Shown here: positions 7,260-14,957 of the stretch, piece by piece | Position numbering within the stretch: position 1 is the first letter of the stretch | Layout: every line of letters begins with the position of its first letter | DNA from: a virus | Reading direction: 5' to 3' (one strand) | Length of the DNA: 27,519 bases | Virus record (IMG/VR): IMGVR_UViG_3300037237_000246 | Location: 1 to 27,519 of that record | Translations under genes and position numbers: made by a program | The notes under the pieces: model-generated | Database searches by the model: none | Told to the model about the DNA's origin: nothing | The model's input: the letters and a program-made list of their open reading frames with translations, nothing else

Positions 7260-8196
7260 AAGTAACCGGAATTGAATTTTGCATAGGGAGAGACGGATCA
7301 ATAAAAAGAGTTATTACATTCGTATACCATTCAACTCCCCTGGTGTCTCCGACATGCTCTGCGACTGATACGTAATACACCCCATCAGTATTTATAGGAG
7401 CGGGAATAGATGCCGCCGTTCCTGGTGCAGATAGATTAATAGCTAATCTCTGAATAGAATTCTGATTCAATTGTACTTTTCTGGAGATTTGCAAATTTGG
7501 GTTTAAAAGACATTTAAAGTTTATTCCCTCTAGAGTTTGCTGTGGTGAACCAACCATTCCTGTTTCGCTATTTATTATTATTACTTCGCCAGGTAAGAAA
7601 GATTTAGTAGGAACAAAAACTAATTTCTCGTTTTGAATTGACCAAGGGCTTCCTGTTGTTTGCGTCACATCTCTTAAACATTTTTTTGTCTGCCCAAAAA
7701 GTACTTTAGCCCGATACCTTGCTCTAGCTTGAGTTACAGTAACGTTTCCGCTGGCCATAACACCGTAATCGGATAAACTTTTAATACAAGCCGCGATATC
7801 AGCTTGTGATGTTGTGTTTGCTGGAAGCGGCTGACTAATAACTGCATAATTATAAGCAAGGTGCCCGTCTCCCGCAATTATTTCAATAAAAGTATCGGTA
7901 GCGCTTTCTCTGCCAACAATTACTTGTTTTATATCACCTTGAAAGATGGTTCCAGTATTTCCTACATATCCCGCCTGAAGCTGGACTGTTGTGAATACTG
8001 TAGTGTTGGCTAATGAAAGGGCGGTATCGGGGGCGAGATTGTAAATCCTAATATCTGCCGCATTCGGTGTCTGAGAGTTGGAACGTTTAATTGAAAATAC
8101 GATCCTAAACTCTGATAAATCTACAACCTGACCCGCATCGGTAGAAACCAGAAGTTTACAATACCTACTGAATTGAACTCCCGGATTAGGGCTCAT
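7249..8196 (-). CDS. Baseplate hub protein (gp27/gpD-like)
   Basis: The 315-residue protein starts with PNPGVQFSRYCKLLVSTDAG and continues with DLSEFRIVFSIKRSNSQTPNAADIRIYNL and GYVGNTGTIFQGDIKQV. This is the first half of the hub proteins of small-baseplate myophages (gp27/gpD/Pam3 hub type). It forms the trimeric hub between tube and spike. The second half has SLSDYGV, RARYRAKVLFGQTKKCLRDV and SPWSIQNEKLVFVPT, also usual for the family. It sits between the plug and spike genes in the expected order. Its ATG overlaps the plug gene stop (ATGA). Confidence 0.85.
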   Translation of the reverse strand: MSPNPGVQFSRYCKLLVSTDAGQVVDLSEFRIVFSIKRSNSQTPNAADIRIYNLAPDTALSLANTTVFTTVQLQAGYVGNTGTIFQGDIKQVIVGRESATDTFIEIIAGDGHLAYNYAVISQPLPANTTSQADIAACIKSLSDYGVMASGNVTVTQARARYRAKVLFGQTKKCLRDVTQTTGSPWSIQNEKLVFVPTKSFLPGEVIIINSETGMVGSPQQTLEGINFKCLLNPNLQISRKVQLNQNSIQRLAINLSAPGTAASIPAPINTDGVYYVSVAEHVGDTRGVEWYTNVITLFIDPSLPMQNSIPVTYEQ

Positions 8197-8510
8197 GTTG
8201 ACACCACGAAATATAAATTAGAATCTATTCCTAGGTTGTCATAGGTTGGAACTGCATCTGGCATCCCATTAGTATAGATATATAATGACCCCCCAATTCC
8301 CAAATAACCAAGACCGGCTAGGCAATCTGCTCCTGTGATGAATGGTAACCCTGCTGCGATTTCCAATCCGGTAGCCGGATCCCCTAAATCAAATTCCCAT
8401 CCTCCGTCTGGTGCGTCATTCCAGTAAACAGTCATCTGATAACTAACGCCAGCAAGGACTATTTGAAAACTAGTAGCGTAGTTTTGTAACTGAATCAAAA
8501 ACCAATTCAT
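8193..8510 (-). CDS. Baseplate plug protein, Pam3 gp18-like
   Basis: A 105-residue protein with the pattern of the cyanophage Pam3 gp18 plug family: FQIVLAGVSYQMTVYWNDA near the N-terminus, GGWEFDLGDPATG, GLPFITGADCLAGLGYLGIGGSLYI, and DAVPTYDNLGIDSNLYFV at the C-terminus. In Pam3 this protein closes the baseplate channel before infection. Length and gene position (between Dit-like and hub genes) agree. The ATGA overlap with the hub indicates coupled translation. Confidence 0.85.
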   Translation of the reverse strand: MNWFLIQLQNYATSFQIVLAGVSYQMTVYWNDAPDGGWEFDLGDPATGLEIAAGLPFITGADCLAGLGYLGIGGSLYIYTNGMPDAVPTYDNLGIDSNLYFVVST

Positions 8511-8512
8511 GA

Positions 8513-9100
8513 TTATCCGCCACCTTTAAATAGCGCGCTGACTCCTTGCGCGCCAGTATTAATAAGAGAGGGGCTTCCAGTGTTTTGAATTCCTTGATTT
8601 GATGCCGGGTTTAATTGTTGAGATGCTGATATTTGACCAGTATTAATTGAGACAAATATGACCTGTTGAAGGGTTATATCTAGCGATAGGATATTTTCCG
8701 TTGTCTTATCAGTAACGCATCTTAACCCGGCCATGAGCATATTTGGGTATATTCGTTTAAGAGTAGTAACGGTGAAGGGAGTTCTATCGCTCTGCAAATC
8801 CAAAAACTGTTGGTAAAGCTGTGCTAATGCTGATTCTCCAGCTCCTGCAAAAATATTTGTGAAGCTGGATAACAAACTAGGCTGCTGAAGTATTGTCATT
8901 CTAAGAACGGTAGGTTCTTTAAAAGCATGGTCGGTGATGGCAGCGCCTGTTTGAACAGGTTGTTTAGTAATTGTAAGTTGGTCGTTAGTTTCTTCTTGAA
9001 TTATAACGCTTATTTCTATGTCATCGATGATACGCTTATTTACAAAAATACCACTAAGAGTCACCGGCACTAAGGCGGCTGCGCTTTCAAAATTACTCAT
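8513..9100 (-). CDS. Dit-like phage tail protein
   Basis: The protein has the N-terminal pattern of Dit-like tail proteins of contractile phages: PVTLSGIFVNKRIIDDIEIS, EETNDQLTITKQPVQTGAAITDH and FKEPTVLRMTIL, then a helix with LYQQFLDLQSDRTPFTVTTLKR and a beta segment NILSLDITLQQVIFV. It lies at the junction of tube and baseplate, after the tape measure in gene order. The C-terminal 40 residues (SQQLNPASNQGIQNTG onward) are low-complexity and probably flexible. It starts at ATG 9100, overlapping the tape measure stop (ATGA). Confidence 0.85.
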   Translation of the reverse strand: MSNFESAAALVPVTLSGIFVNKRIIDDIEISVIIQEETNDQLTITKQPVQTGAAITDHAFKEPTVLRMTILQQPSLLSSFTNIFAGAGESALAQLYQQFLDLQSDRTPFTVTTLKRIYPNMLMAGLRCVTDKTTENILSLDITLQQVIFVSINTGQISASQQLNPASNQGIQNTGSPSLINTGAQGVSALFKGGG

Positions 9101-10410
9101 GCTATGACTCCAGCACCAATATTATTTTGCATATTAGCAACAAGAGTGAAATTTGTTTTTGTGGTGTCTCCAGATACCCTGCCGATAGTTTGAGCATCGG
9201 CTCCAGGCTGGGTATATATGTTAGTTTGTGAGTGGAGGTTATTTGTTTTTGAATTAGAACCACCTTTAGGGCTAAAAAGAGGCGGAACTCCTAAGCCGGG
9301 ACCGCCACTTTCACCCCTTCCCGGTGTGGTCATTCCTGGTGTGGCTTCTATGTTCTTCCAAATATTATCAAACATATTTTCAATAAGATGTCCGCCGGTA
9401 GACCAAGACCATTTCCCTAAATCTAAAACGGAAAGCATTTCTTTTTTACTTGCCTCAGATAGATCTTTCATCCATTTTGATAATTCAAAACCCGCCTTTA
9501 CCAGTGGTTTTTTCCATGAATCGCCGATTCCATTAAAATATAAATTTATGCTCTGACCCACATCTTTAATTACAGCCCATAAATCCTGGATAACTTTTGA
9601 TACTGATTTTATTGCGTCTCTAACAGCATAAATAGTGGGAACGAAACTTGACCAATCAAAGAAAGATCCTTTTGGCCCTTTCCCTACTTTTTCCCATACT
9701 TTAAAATCATCCCATAATGAAATAATAGTTCCGATTGCCAGAATTAGTTTTCCTAGTGGTGATTTTTCAAATACCCCATTTAGTATTTTCCAAGCTAGTC
9801 CTATAGCGGCAACTTTCAACGGCAACCCATCTAATGACTTATTAAACCTTACAAGGTAGTCATAAACGCTAGAAAATAGTTTCCACAACCTTAGGAATAG
9901 CTGCGTAAATGAGTCCACCATTTTGAAAATAAAGTTTACTAAATGCTCAAGAATAGATTGTATCTTGGGCATGTTTCCATAAAGTATTTTTCTAAAGTTG
10001 TCAGATTGTTTAGTGATTAATCCGAAAAACTTAGCGCCGACAGATTTATAAATAGCATCTAATGCATACTTTGTTTTGGTGAGACTCATATTGAGCCTAA
10101 GTGCAGACAAAACAGTTCTTTGAATATTTATTCCAGCGGCCCCATAAGCCTTAAAAAGCTCTCTTCTTAGAATGATGGCTTTGTTTATTGCTGGAGTAAT
10201 AATTCTGTATTGATATCCCAATTCTTCAAAATCTGAAGAAATATTGGTTATACCTTTTGCGATGATTCCGGCAGTGGCTTCTATGGAAACTGCTAGTGCG
10301 GTTACTTTCGCTGAGGCAACGGCAATTGATTTTACGAATGCAGCAAGGGATTTTTCATCTACATCGAAGCCTAAATTAACGAGAAAGGATTTTATGACTT
10401 CTGGGTTCAT
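9097..10410 (-). CDS. Tape measure protein (short)
   Basis: The N-terminus (EVIKSFLVNLGFDVDEKSLAAFVKSI) is the typical start of tape measure proteins in DUF3383-sheath phages. The body is mostly helical with hydrophobic segments at about residues 190-240 (LKVAAIGLAWKILNG, LGKLILAIGTIISLW), as expected for a protein that enters the membrane at DNA ejection. The C-terminal 80 residues are a Gly/Pro/Asn-rich linker and a beta segment. At 437 residues it is short; by the usual rule of about 0.15 nm per residue the tail would be around 65 nm. It follows the chaperone pair, and its ATG overlaps their stop (ATGA). Confidence 0.88.
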   Translation of the reverse strand: MNPEVIKSFLVNLGFDVDEKSLAAFVKSIAVASAKVTALAVSIEATAGIIAKGITNISSDFEELGYQYRIITPAINKAIILRRELFKAYGAAGINIQRTVLSALRLNMSLTKTKYALDAIYKSVGAKFFGLITKQSDNFRKILYGNMPKIQSILEHLVNFIFKMVDSFTQLFLRLWKLFSSVYDYLVRFNKSLDGLPLKVAAIGLAWKILNGVFEKSPLGKLILAIGTIISLWDDFKVWEKVGKGPKGSFFDWSSFVPTIYAVRDAIKSVSKVIQDLWAVIKDVGQSINLYFNGIGDSWKKPLVKAGFELSKWMKDLSEASKKEMLSVLDLGKWSWSTGGHLIENMFDNIWKNIEATPGMTTPGRGESGGPGLGVPPLFSPKGGSNSKTNNLHSQTNIYTQPGADAQTIGRVSGDTTKTNFTLVANMQNNIGAGVIA

Positions 10411-10658
10411 TGTGGATTAGCTTTCGAGTAACGTCTTTCATTTTCTGCTTTCACATCTAAAGCGTCATTCATTTTAGCTATGTGTTCAAGGTCTAAGGTA
10501 CAATCGATTAAACTCTCAAACTTGCACAACCCTTCCAGTACTGGCCTCAGTAACCAATCTTCACCGTCTCCCAGTATTACCCAATCTACCGGATTCTTGG
10601 ATTCAATACCAATCCATCCGTTTATTTTTGAGCTGGAACGAAAAAAAAACCAGAACAA
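10407..10658 (-). CDS. Tail assembly chaperone extension (T part), made by -1 frameshift
   Basis: This frame carries the second chaperone domain (RSSSKINGWIGIESKNPVDW, GILGDGEDW-like VILGDGEDWLLRPVLEGLCK, LEHIAKMNDALDVKAENERR). It overlaps the short chaperone by 37 bases in the -1 frame. It has no ATG; the first usable codon is a TTG inside the upstream gene with no ribosome binding site. The expected product is a fusion: 136 residues of the upstream gene followed by about 78 residues of this frame, 214 in all, spanning 10407-11050. This is the arrangement of lambda gpG/gpGT. Only the sequence downstream of the slip site (from about 10643) is expected in the protein. Confidence 0.8.
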   Translation of the reverse strand: MFWFFFRSSSKINGWIGIESKNPVDWVILGDGEDWLLRPVLEGLCKFESLIDCTLDLEHIAKMNDALDVKAENERRYSKANPQ

Positions 10659-11050
10659 TTGAACATAAATGCTTTGCTAGCAATCTGAGTAATCATAGGT
10701 AATTCTAAATCCTGCATCATTAACATAGTTGGAGTCGAGACCTTAGCCCAATTACCAGAGGATTGCTGCACTTCAACTGAGGCTAAAAGGTTGTGTAGAA
10801 CGAAATCAGAATCAGCATCTGATAATTTAGAAAGCCCGGTCATTGCTGGGCCAAGCAATTTTGACAACATGACCCAGCTATCTGCTTCTGTTATTTTTTC
10901 TGGTTCTTTAGCGTCTTTACTTATTTCTTTTAAATGCGGAACCAATTCAGAAAGAATTGGGGCCATTCTTTTAAGGATGTGTGTTTGTTTGAATGCGTCT
11001 ATTTTATTTAGTTTGAATTTCCGCCCATTGATTTCGAACTCTGTTTCCAT
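10622..11050 (-). CDS. Tail assembly chaperone, short form (G-like)
   Basis: The 142-residue protein begins METEFEINGRKFKLNKIDAF and continues with KQTHILKRMAPILSELVPHL, the pattern of phage tail assembly chaperones (TAC_15 type) encoded between tube and tape measure. It is helical and soluble and would coat the tape measure during tail assembly. The last residues before the stop are SGFFFVPAQK, read from a run of nine T. Slippage there moves ribosomes into the -1 frame and makes the longer GT-like form. Upstream is a moderate ribosome binding site in the gap after the tube gene. Good family call from sequence and gene order. Confidence 0.8.
   Translation of the reverse strand: METEFEINGRKFKLNKIDAFKQTHILKRMAPILSELVPHLKEISKDAKEPEKITEADSWVMLSKLLGPAMTGLSKLSDADSDFVLHNLLASVEVQQSSGNWAKVSTPTMLMMQDLELPMITQIASKAFMFNCSGFFFVPAQK
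10640..10651 (-). promoter_or_regulatory. Programmed -1 frameshift slip site
   Basis: On the minus strand the coding sequence reads GGT TTT TTT TTC in the zero frame, containing nine consecutive T (10649-10641). A heptamer T TTT TTT is in correct phase for simultaneous P- and A-site slippage by -1, after which reading continues TTT CGT TCC AGC into the extension frame. Both frames stay open through the overlap. Confidence 0.75.
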
Positions 11051-11061
11051 TGCTCACCTTA

Positions 11062-11502
11062 TTATGTTCCTGATCCTAAAATGGTATTAGCCGAAATTCC
11101 ATCAAAAAGCCATTCGTTCATTCCGCCTTCTTTAGCGTATACGAGTTTCACTCGTTTTTGGAATGCAACATTTTGAACAACGGTTATATCATTTCTTCCA
11201 GAATCGACTACCGTGATTGTGTTTATACCCCAAAGCGCTGAAGAAATGCTCTGAGCGTCATACATGATTTGAAGCGCCTGATTAGCTGGAGACGTTTTCA
11301 GAAGTCTCACGGCAAGTTTCACTGCGTCGGATGCGATAAGGGAATGTTGCCCCTGTCCATCAGCTCCTATAACCATTGTGTTTTTATCTTCGACAGGGTC
11401 TATATCAATACCCTCTTCTGCTACAGCGGCTCCAGCCCCTAAATTAACAATTCCACCAGGTCCCGCAATAGTGCAGTTAACGTTGAGGAAGCTATAAACC
11501 AT
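11062..11502 (-). CDS. Tail tube protein (DUF3277 family)
   Basis: The 146-residue protein has the DUF3277 pattern: YSFLNVNCTIAGPGGIVNLG, GAAVAEEGIDIDPVEDKNTM, IGADGQGQHSL, VRLLKTSPANQALQIMYDAQ and YAKEGGMNEWLFDG. Members form the inner tail tube through which DNA passes. It follows the sheath gene by 26 bases with an AAGGAGAAATAATT ribosome binding site before ATG 11502. Order sheath, tube, chaperones, tape measure is the standard one. No anomalies. Confidence 0.87.
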   Translation of the reverse strand: MVYSFLNVNCTIAGPGGIVNLGAGAAVAEEGIDIDPVEDKNTMVIGADGQGQHSLIASDAVKLAVRLLKTSPANQALQIMYDAQSISSALWGINTITVVDSGRNDITVVQNVAFQKRVKLVYAKEGGMNEWLFDGISANTILGSGT

Positions 11503-11528
11503 AATTATTTCTCCTTAATTAAAATATT

Positions 11529-13358
11529 TCACTGATTTACGTTAACCGCTATCAAAACTTCTTGAATTGCACCGGCCAATTTAACAGCTACTTGAATTGG
11601 AGGACAAATTCTTGCCGCTCTATTAGCCTGCGGTTGAAGCGCCACACTTTGAGCGTAGATATAAAATCCAGTTTTCAAATACTGGCCCGTAGTAATTTGT
11701 CCGAATGAAGGACCGTTCCACGTTCCACCCGCGATAAGACCGTTTTCCACACCCTCATTACAGGCAGCTCCGATACTGTTAGTGATTTGAGTAACGCCCG
11801 CATCCGTTTGTGGGATCTTGGTTGTTGTCGTATAGAGGACATTGAAAACAGCAGTCTGAATCGCGTTTTGCAACCAATCAACACCCTGAATGGTGTCAAT
11901 ATATTGACCGTTCGCAACCACACCGAATTGGATGATAAAAGTTCCGTTCACATAGGCGACGAATACGTTGATGTTTTTCGCCTGTAATGTCGTCGCCTGC
12001 GCGGGAGTGAGAACTTCTGCTGTGACCCCAGGTTCTTGTTTGAACATCAAGCAAATGGTTGTAGATGTCCCTTGGAAATTCACACTAAAAGCTCTTCCAA
12101 AAAGAGAAGCTACCGCATAGGGGTTCGTACTCGAGTACTGAGTGAATGATTGCGAGTAACCCAATGCCTGAAGTTGTGATCCTAAATCGTTTGTGACTAG
12201 AGAACTCAAAGCACCCGTCTCTTGAGTCGTCGCACCAAACAACCGAGTAATCGTTTGCGCTTGGATAAACGCGGCCACTGCCACGTATTGGGTATCGGTG
12301 ATGGACGTCAATGCGGCAAACATTAACCCGTACCAAGTCGATGAGGCATTAGCCAAAGCAGAAGCGCAAGCTGCCGGAGATTCAGAATTGAATGCAGGCA
12401 CCAAGGCTTGCGCAAGACCAGAAGTCATTTGAAGCATTGTCGAGATATCAGTCCCCGATGCAGGAGAAGTGGCAAAACCGACCGAAGACGACACCGTTCC
12501 ACCAGCCAAATCGGCAGCAGAGAGAGTGATATTGGTACTCGATTTCGACATCGCAAAACTATTTCCGGCCGTCCCTACTACCCCGTAGGTGATAGTCAAA
12601 ACGGAGAGAAGAGTGGAATAAGTCGCGACGTTTAAATCAGAATCGGCTGCGGCATTTGCATTCAAATAAAGTTGAAGATTCGCAGCAGTCGCGGCGGAAG
12701 TCGCTCCAATCAAAACTTGATGGGTAGAAGGTGCCGAGGAAACGAAAGTGATTGTTCTTCCGTTTAGAGTCAAAGTGTCATTGGCAGTCGTAGTGCCTGT
12801 AAAAGTCACGGTCCCCGTTGCCTGAAGTCCTAATCCCGTGGTGCCGGATGTGATAACGAAATTCGTTCCATTCCAGGTGCACGTGGCCGTTCCGCCGGCA
12901 GAAGTGATTCCCGCCGTAATGACTGAAGCGACACCATTCAAATTGGTTTGGGCCGTGAAATTAAGGCCGGTGACGGTGAGAGCGGCACCATCGATTGTCA
13001 TGTCAAAACCGCCAGAGGCAATTGCAGTCCAGAGGGCTAAAGTCTGCTGCGTCGAGGAAAGAATTCCACCATCATTTAAAGCTGCGGTATTGGCCGCGAT
13101 CCACCTTCCCACCATGCACTGCGCGGGTTGAGGAGACTGAGAGAAAAAGAGTTGAGCGGCGAGATATTCAGGTGCTGTGATTCCAAAGTCTGTCGCAACT
13201 GCTCCGATTGCCGTATAAGAACGAAAACGCTGAGTTCCATTTATCACATTGGAATCACCGGCTATCATCAAAACGCCGAAAGTAAGTTCTGCGACTCCAC
13301 TAGGGGTTAGACTCACCGTGACGTTAACTAAGTTCGATACGGAAAGTCCTTGTGACAT
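11529..13358 (-). CDS. Tail sheath protein (DUF3383 family) with inserted beta domain
   Basis: The sheath pattern of DUF3383 is clear: SQGLSVSNLVNVTVSLTP at the start, FRSYTAIGAVATDFGITAPEY, CMVGRWIA, and in the C-terminal half ADTQYVAVAAF-like TDTQYVAVAAFIQAQT, RLFGATTQE and ANRAARICPPIQVAVKLAGAIQ. At 609 residues it is about 100 longer than usual. The excess lies at about residues 181-288, a beta-rich domain (ATGTVTFTGTTTANDTLTLN ... NSFAMSKSSTNITLSA) of a type that recurs in phage structural proteins. It splits the usual TSGTTG - SSVGFAT junction. It contracts to drive the tube. Ribosome binding site AAAGGGAAAAC precedes ATG 13358. Confidence 0.88.
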   Translation of the reverse strand: MSQGLSVSNLVNVTVSLTPSGVAELTFGVLMIAGDSNVINGTQRFRSYTAIGAVATDFGITAPEYLAAQLFFSQSPQPAQCMVGRWIAANTAALNDGGILSSTQQTLALWTAIASGGFDMTIDGAALTVTGLNFTAQTNLNGVASVITAGITSAGGTATCTWNGTNFVITSGTTGLGLQATGTVTFTGTTTANDTLTLNGRTITFVSSAPSTHQVLIGATSAATAANLQLYLNANAAADSDLNVATYSTLLSVLTITYGVVGTAGNSFAMSKSSTNITLSAADLAGGTVSSSVGFATSPASGTDISTMLQMTSGLAQALVPAFNSESPAACASALANASSTWYGLMFAALTSITDTQYVAVAAFIQAQTITRLFGATTQETGALSSLVTNDLGSQLQALGYSQSFTQYSSTNPYAVASLFGRAFSVNFQGTSTTICLMFKQEPGVTAEVLTPAQATTLQAKNINVFVAYVNGTFIIQFGVVANGQYIDTIQGVDWLQNAIQTAVFNVLYTTTTKIPQTDAGVTQITNSIGAACNEGVENGLIAGGTWNGPSFGQITTGQYLKTGFYIYAQSVALQPQANRAARICPPIQVAVKLAGAIQEVLIAVNVNQ

Positions 13359-13409
13359 ATTGTTTTCCCTTTGTTTTTAAAGTGGAGAGTTCTTTTCCTA
13401 ACCATGGAA

Positions 13410-13430
13410 ATGCTCCTCGAACGGGAGCAT
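13410..13430 (-). promoter_or_regulatory. Hairpin in the sheath leader
   Basis: ATGCTCC (13410-13416) and GGAGCAT (13424-13430) form a 7-bp stem with a 7-base loop, 52 bases before the sheath start. There is no U-tract after it in either direction, so it is not an obvious terminator. On the minus strand the distal arm contains GAGGAG, which could serve as a ribosome binding site for a 25-codon ORF (ATG 13405 to stop 13328). A TATAAG lies at 13446-13441 on the minus strand, a weak -10 candidate. Function is inferred only. Confidence 0.35.
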
Positions 13431-13482
13431 CTCGTCAATACTTATATTAAGTCATTTTTCTCTTTTGTGGTACCATTAATTC

Positions 13483-13827
13483 ATGCCCTCAATTGAATCG
13501 GAAAAAAACCACGGTGCGTGCCGATCCTCGCGTTGGCCATCGGTACGTAAAGCGTTTCTTCTAAAAAATCCATTCTGCTTAGTTTGTGAAGGAAATAAAA
13601 AACTAGAAGTTCACCATATAAAACCTTTTCACCTTACTCCGAATTTAGAACTCGACCCGACAAATCTCATTACTCTTTGCGAGAATAATAAAGATGGCGT
13701 TAACTGCCACCTACTCTTTGGCCATCTTGGTAATTTTAAATCTCTCAACGTGAATGTTGTGGGGGACTCGAAAAATTGGCGAGAAAAAATTAGACTTCGT
13801 CCCTCGGGCGATATATTAATGCAGTGA
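13483..13827 (+). CDS. HNH endonuclease
   Basis: This 114-residue protein has the small phage HNH nuclease pattern: FLLKNPFCLVCEGNKKLEVHHIKPF, then LELDPTNLITLCENNKDGVNCHLLFGHLGNF. The first zinc-type Cys pair (FC-LVCE), the HH at the beta hairpin, the catalytic Asn/Asp region (DPTNLITLC) and a final CH--FGH are all present, so it looks active. It is encoded opposite to the tail operon, between lysis genes and sheath, overlapping the 3' end of the small gene at 13790-13990 tail to tail. It could be a homing-type endonuclease or a packaging helper; the terminase is not in this window. No clear ribosome binding site was seen. Confidence 0.85.
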   Translation: MPSIESEKNHGACRSSRWPSVRKAFLLKNPFCLVCEGNKKLEVHHIKPFHLTPNLELDPTNLITLCENNKDGVNCHLLFGHLGNFKSLNVNVVGDSKNWREKIRLRPSGDILMQ

Positions 13828-13990
13828 TTTTTCCTTTTGTATTAAGAGCGAAACTCAAAACGAAATAAGTATTATTCCAGATAACCGCTTTTGGGATTAA
13901 ATCTTCCCCCTCGTTTTCGTTCTCATCTATCCAACAAATGTGCTTACATTGGGGGGAGATCCAAAGATAGGCTTTATATTGTTTTTTCAC
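13790..13990 (-). CDS. Hypothetical protein downstream of M15 peptidase (66 aa)
   Basis: I chose GTG 13990 because it overlaps the stop codon of the M15 peptidase as GTGA, the kind of coupling used throughout this genome. A longer form from ATG 14044 would overlap the peptidase by 58 bases and add residues with no support. The protein (VKKQYKAYLWISPQCKHICW at the start, then an acidic loop ENENEGEDLIP, then beta-like WNNTYFVLSFALNTKGKITALIY) looks like a small beta-sheet protein. Function is not recognised. Its position in the lysis group suggests a helper role, but this is weak. Confidence 0.5.
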   Translation of the reverse strand: MKKQYKAYLWISPQCKHICWIDENENEGEDLIPKAVIWNNTYFVLSFALNTKGKITALIYRPRDEV

Positions 13991-14355
13991 GGGATAAAAA
14001 AACGATTCCCACTTGCGGGGGCTCTGCAAGTTATGTGAGCCCATCGTGGAGTATAAGTACGAGACTCAAGATACAAACCCAAGCGAATAAGGATATCAAC
14101 GTTAGATATACAAAAATCGTAGATTTTACCATCCGAATCAGAAACATCTACCGCCTCCCCGGTTAAATGGGCCGATTTTTTAATACTGGGATTTATCTGC
14201 ATCTGAAGTTGTGGAGTCCTTAATCCACTGGTTACTTGGAAAGGTTTTCCGAAAGACTGTTCTAGTTGAGTTACTAGTCCAGCAAGACCCGTCATATTTT
14301 CTATCTGCTCTTTGGTGGCTATCAACTGGTGATTGTTTATCTGTTCGATTGTCAT
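13987..14355 (-). CDS. Peptidase M15A, endolysin-like cell wall peptidase
   Basis: A 122-residue single-domain zinc peptidase of the M15 (Hedgehog/DD-peptidase fold) family. The sequence has VTSGLRTPQLQMQINPSIKK, then SAHLTGEAVDVSD with the H-x6-D zinc ligands (His63, Asp70), and RWAHITC with the third zinc histidine (His107), ending SGNRFFIP as family members commonly do. It cleaves peptide bonds in peptidoglycan stem peptides or crossbridges and is the best candidate for the phage endolysin. There is no signal peptide, so a holin would be needed. It is coupled by ATGA to the 83-residue gene upstream and by GTGA to the gene downstream. Confidence 0.88.
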   Translation of the reverse strand: MTIEQINNHQLIATKEQIENMTGLAGLVTQLEQSFGKPFQVTSGLRTPQLQMQINPSIKKSAHLTGEAVDVSDSDGKIYDFCISNVDILIRLGLYLESRTYTPRWAHITCRAPASGNRFFIP

Positions 14356-14603
14356 TGTTCCTCTTTAATCTGTGGAGCATTTCCCACTGACGAGCCAAAT
14401 CTCTCAGAGAATTTTTCAAGAGGTAAAGGATGATCCGTTCTAACAGCTGCAACCACCGCTTTTTTAAAATGCCACATAGCCCAGATTTGCCTAAGAAACG
14501 GTAGTTCTTTCCAAACCACATAAGCCCCTTCCACGGCGATTTTAATCGGTGGTGAAATATTAAGGGGGGCTAAGATCATCTGTAGCCAAAAAGGAAGAAT
14601 CAT
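14352..14603 (-). CDS. Hypothetical protein in the lysis group (83 aa)
   Basis: A strong AAGGAGGGGG ribosome binding site precedes ATG 14603, and the stop overlaps the M15 peptidase start (ATGA), so it is certainly part of this operon. The N-terminal half is hydrophobic (MILPFWLQMILAPLNISPPI, then AVEGAYVVWKELPFLRQIWA) and may lie against or in the inner membrane. The C-terminal half is charged and ends with IKEEQ. It could be a holin-like or accessory lysis protein, judged only by hydrophobicity and position. A second frame (14180-14521) overlaps it but has no ribosome binding site and was not called. Confidence 0.65.
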   Translation of the reverse strand: MILPFWLQMILAPLNISPPIKIAVEGAYVVWKELPFLRQIWAMWHFKKAVVAAVRTDHPLPLEKFSERFGSSVGNAPQIKEEQ

Positions 14604-14639
14604 AGCCCCCTCCTTATCTTCGACCGAGGAGTTGAATTT

Positions 14640-14957
14640 TTATTTTTTGATGACCTGCACCAAAGCAGATAATGCCACTGCAGCGTCAAGCACTTTTTGT
14701 AGGTAGTCTTGAACACTCAGATTGGCTGGAAAATTCTCGGAAGAAGAGATGAAACTAAGCAGGTCCGCCCTATCGCTATCTGAGAGATTTTCATACTCGG
14801 ACACGATTAAGGGAGCGGCTGACATGATGGCGGCGGCGTCGACGGCTAACGTCGGCAATTCCGGAAGCACGACTAATAATGAACCCTGACTGATTTGGCT
14901 GATCGCAAGGGCTAGGTCCGAAACCCCTTTTAATACTGCTTTTAGATTGGAATCCAT
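14640..14957 (-). CDS. Hypothetical helical protein in the lysis group (105 aa)
   Basis: AAAGGAGCGCTA gives a strong ribosome binding site at good spacing before ATG 14957. The protein is helical: [20 protein letters not shown], then a hydrophobic stretch [20 protein letters not shown], then an acidic region [20 protein letters not shown] and a C-terminal helix. Small phage proteins with this arrangement are often found next to lysis genes but have no defined role. It overlaps the 3' part of the membrane coiled-coil gene by 167 bases in another frame. One hydrophobic segment could cross the membrane, so a holin-like role is possible but unproven. Confidence 0.7.
   Translation of the reverse strand: MDSNLKAVLKGVSDLALAISQISQGSLLVVLPELPTLAVDAAAIMSAAPLIVSEYENLSDSDRADLLSFISSSENFPANLSVQDYLQKVLDAAVALSALVQVIKK

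Noticed and set aside
13891-14166. 91-residue plus-strand ORF opposite the M15 peptidase
   Set aside because: Antisense to an enzyme with complete zinc ligands; no coding evidence.
14180-14521. 113-residue minus-strand ORF overlapping the lysis genes
   Set aside because: It overlaps both the 83-residue protein and the M15 peptidase, which have better start signals and recognisable sequence.
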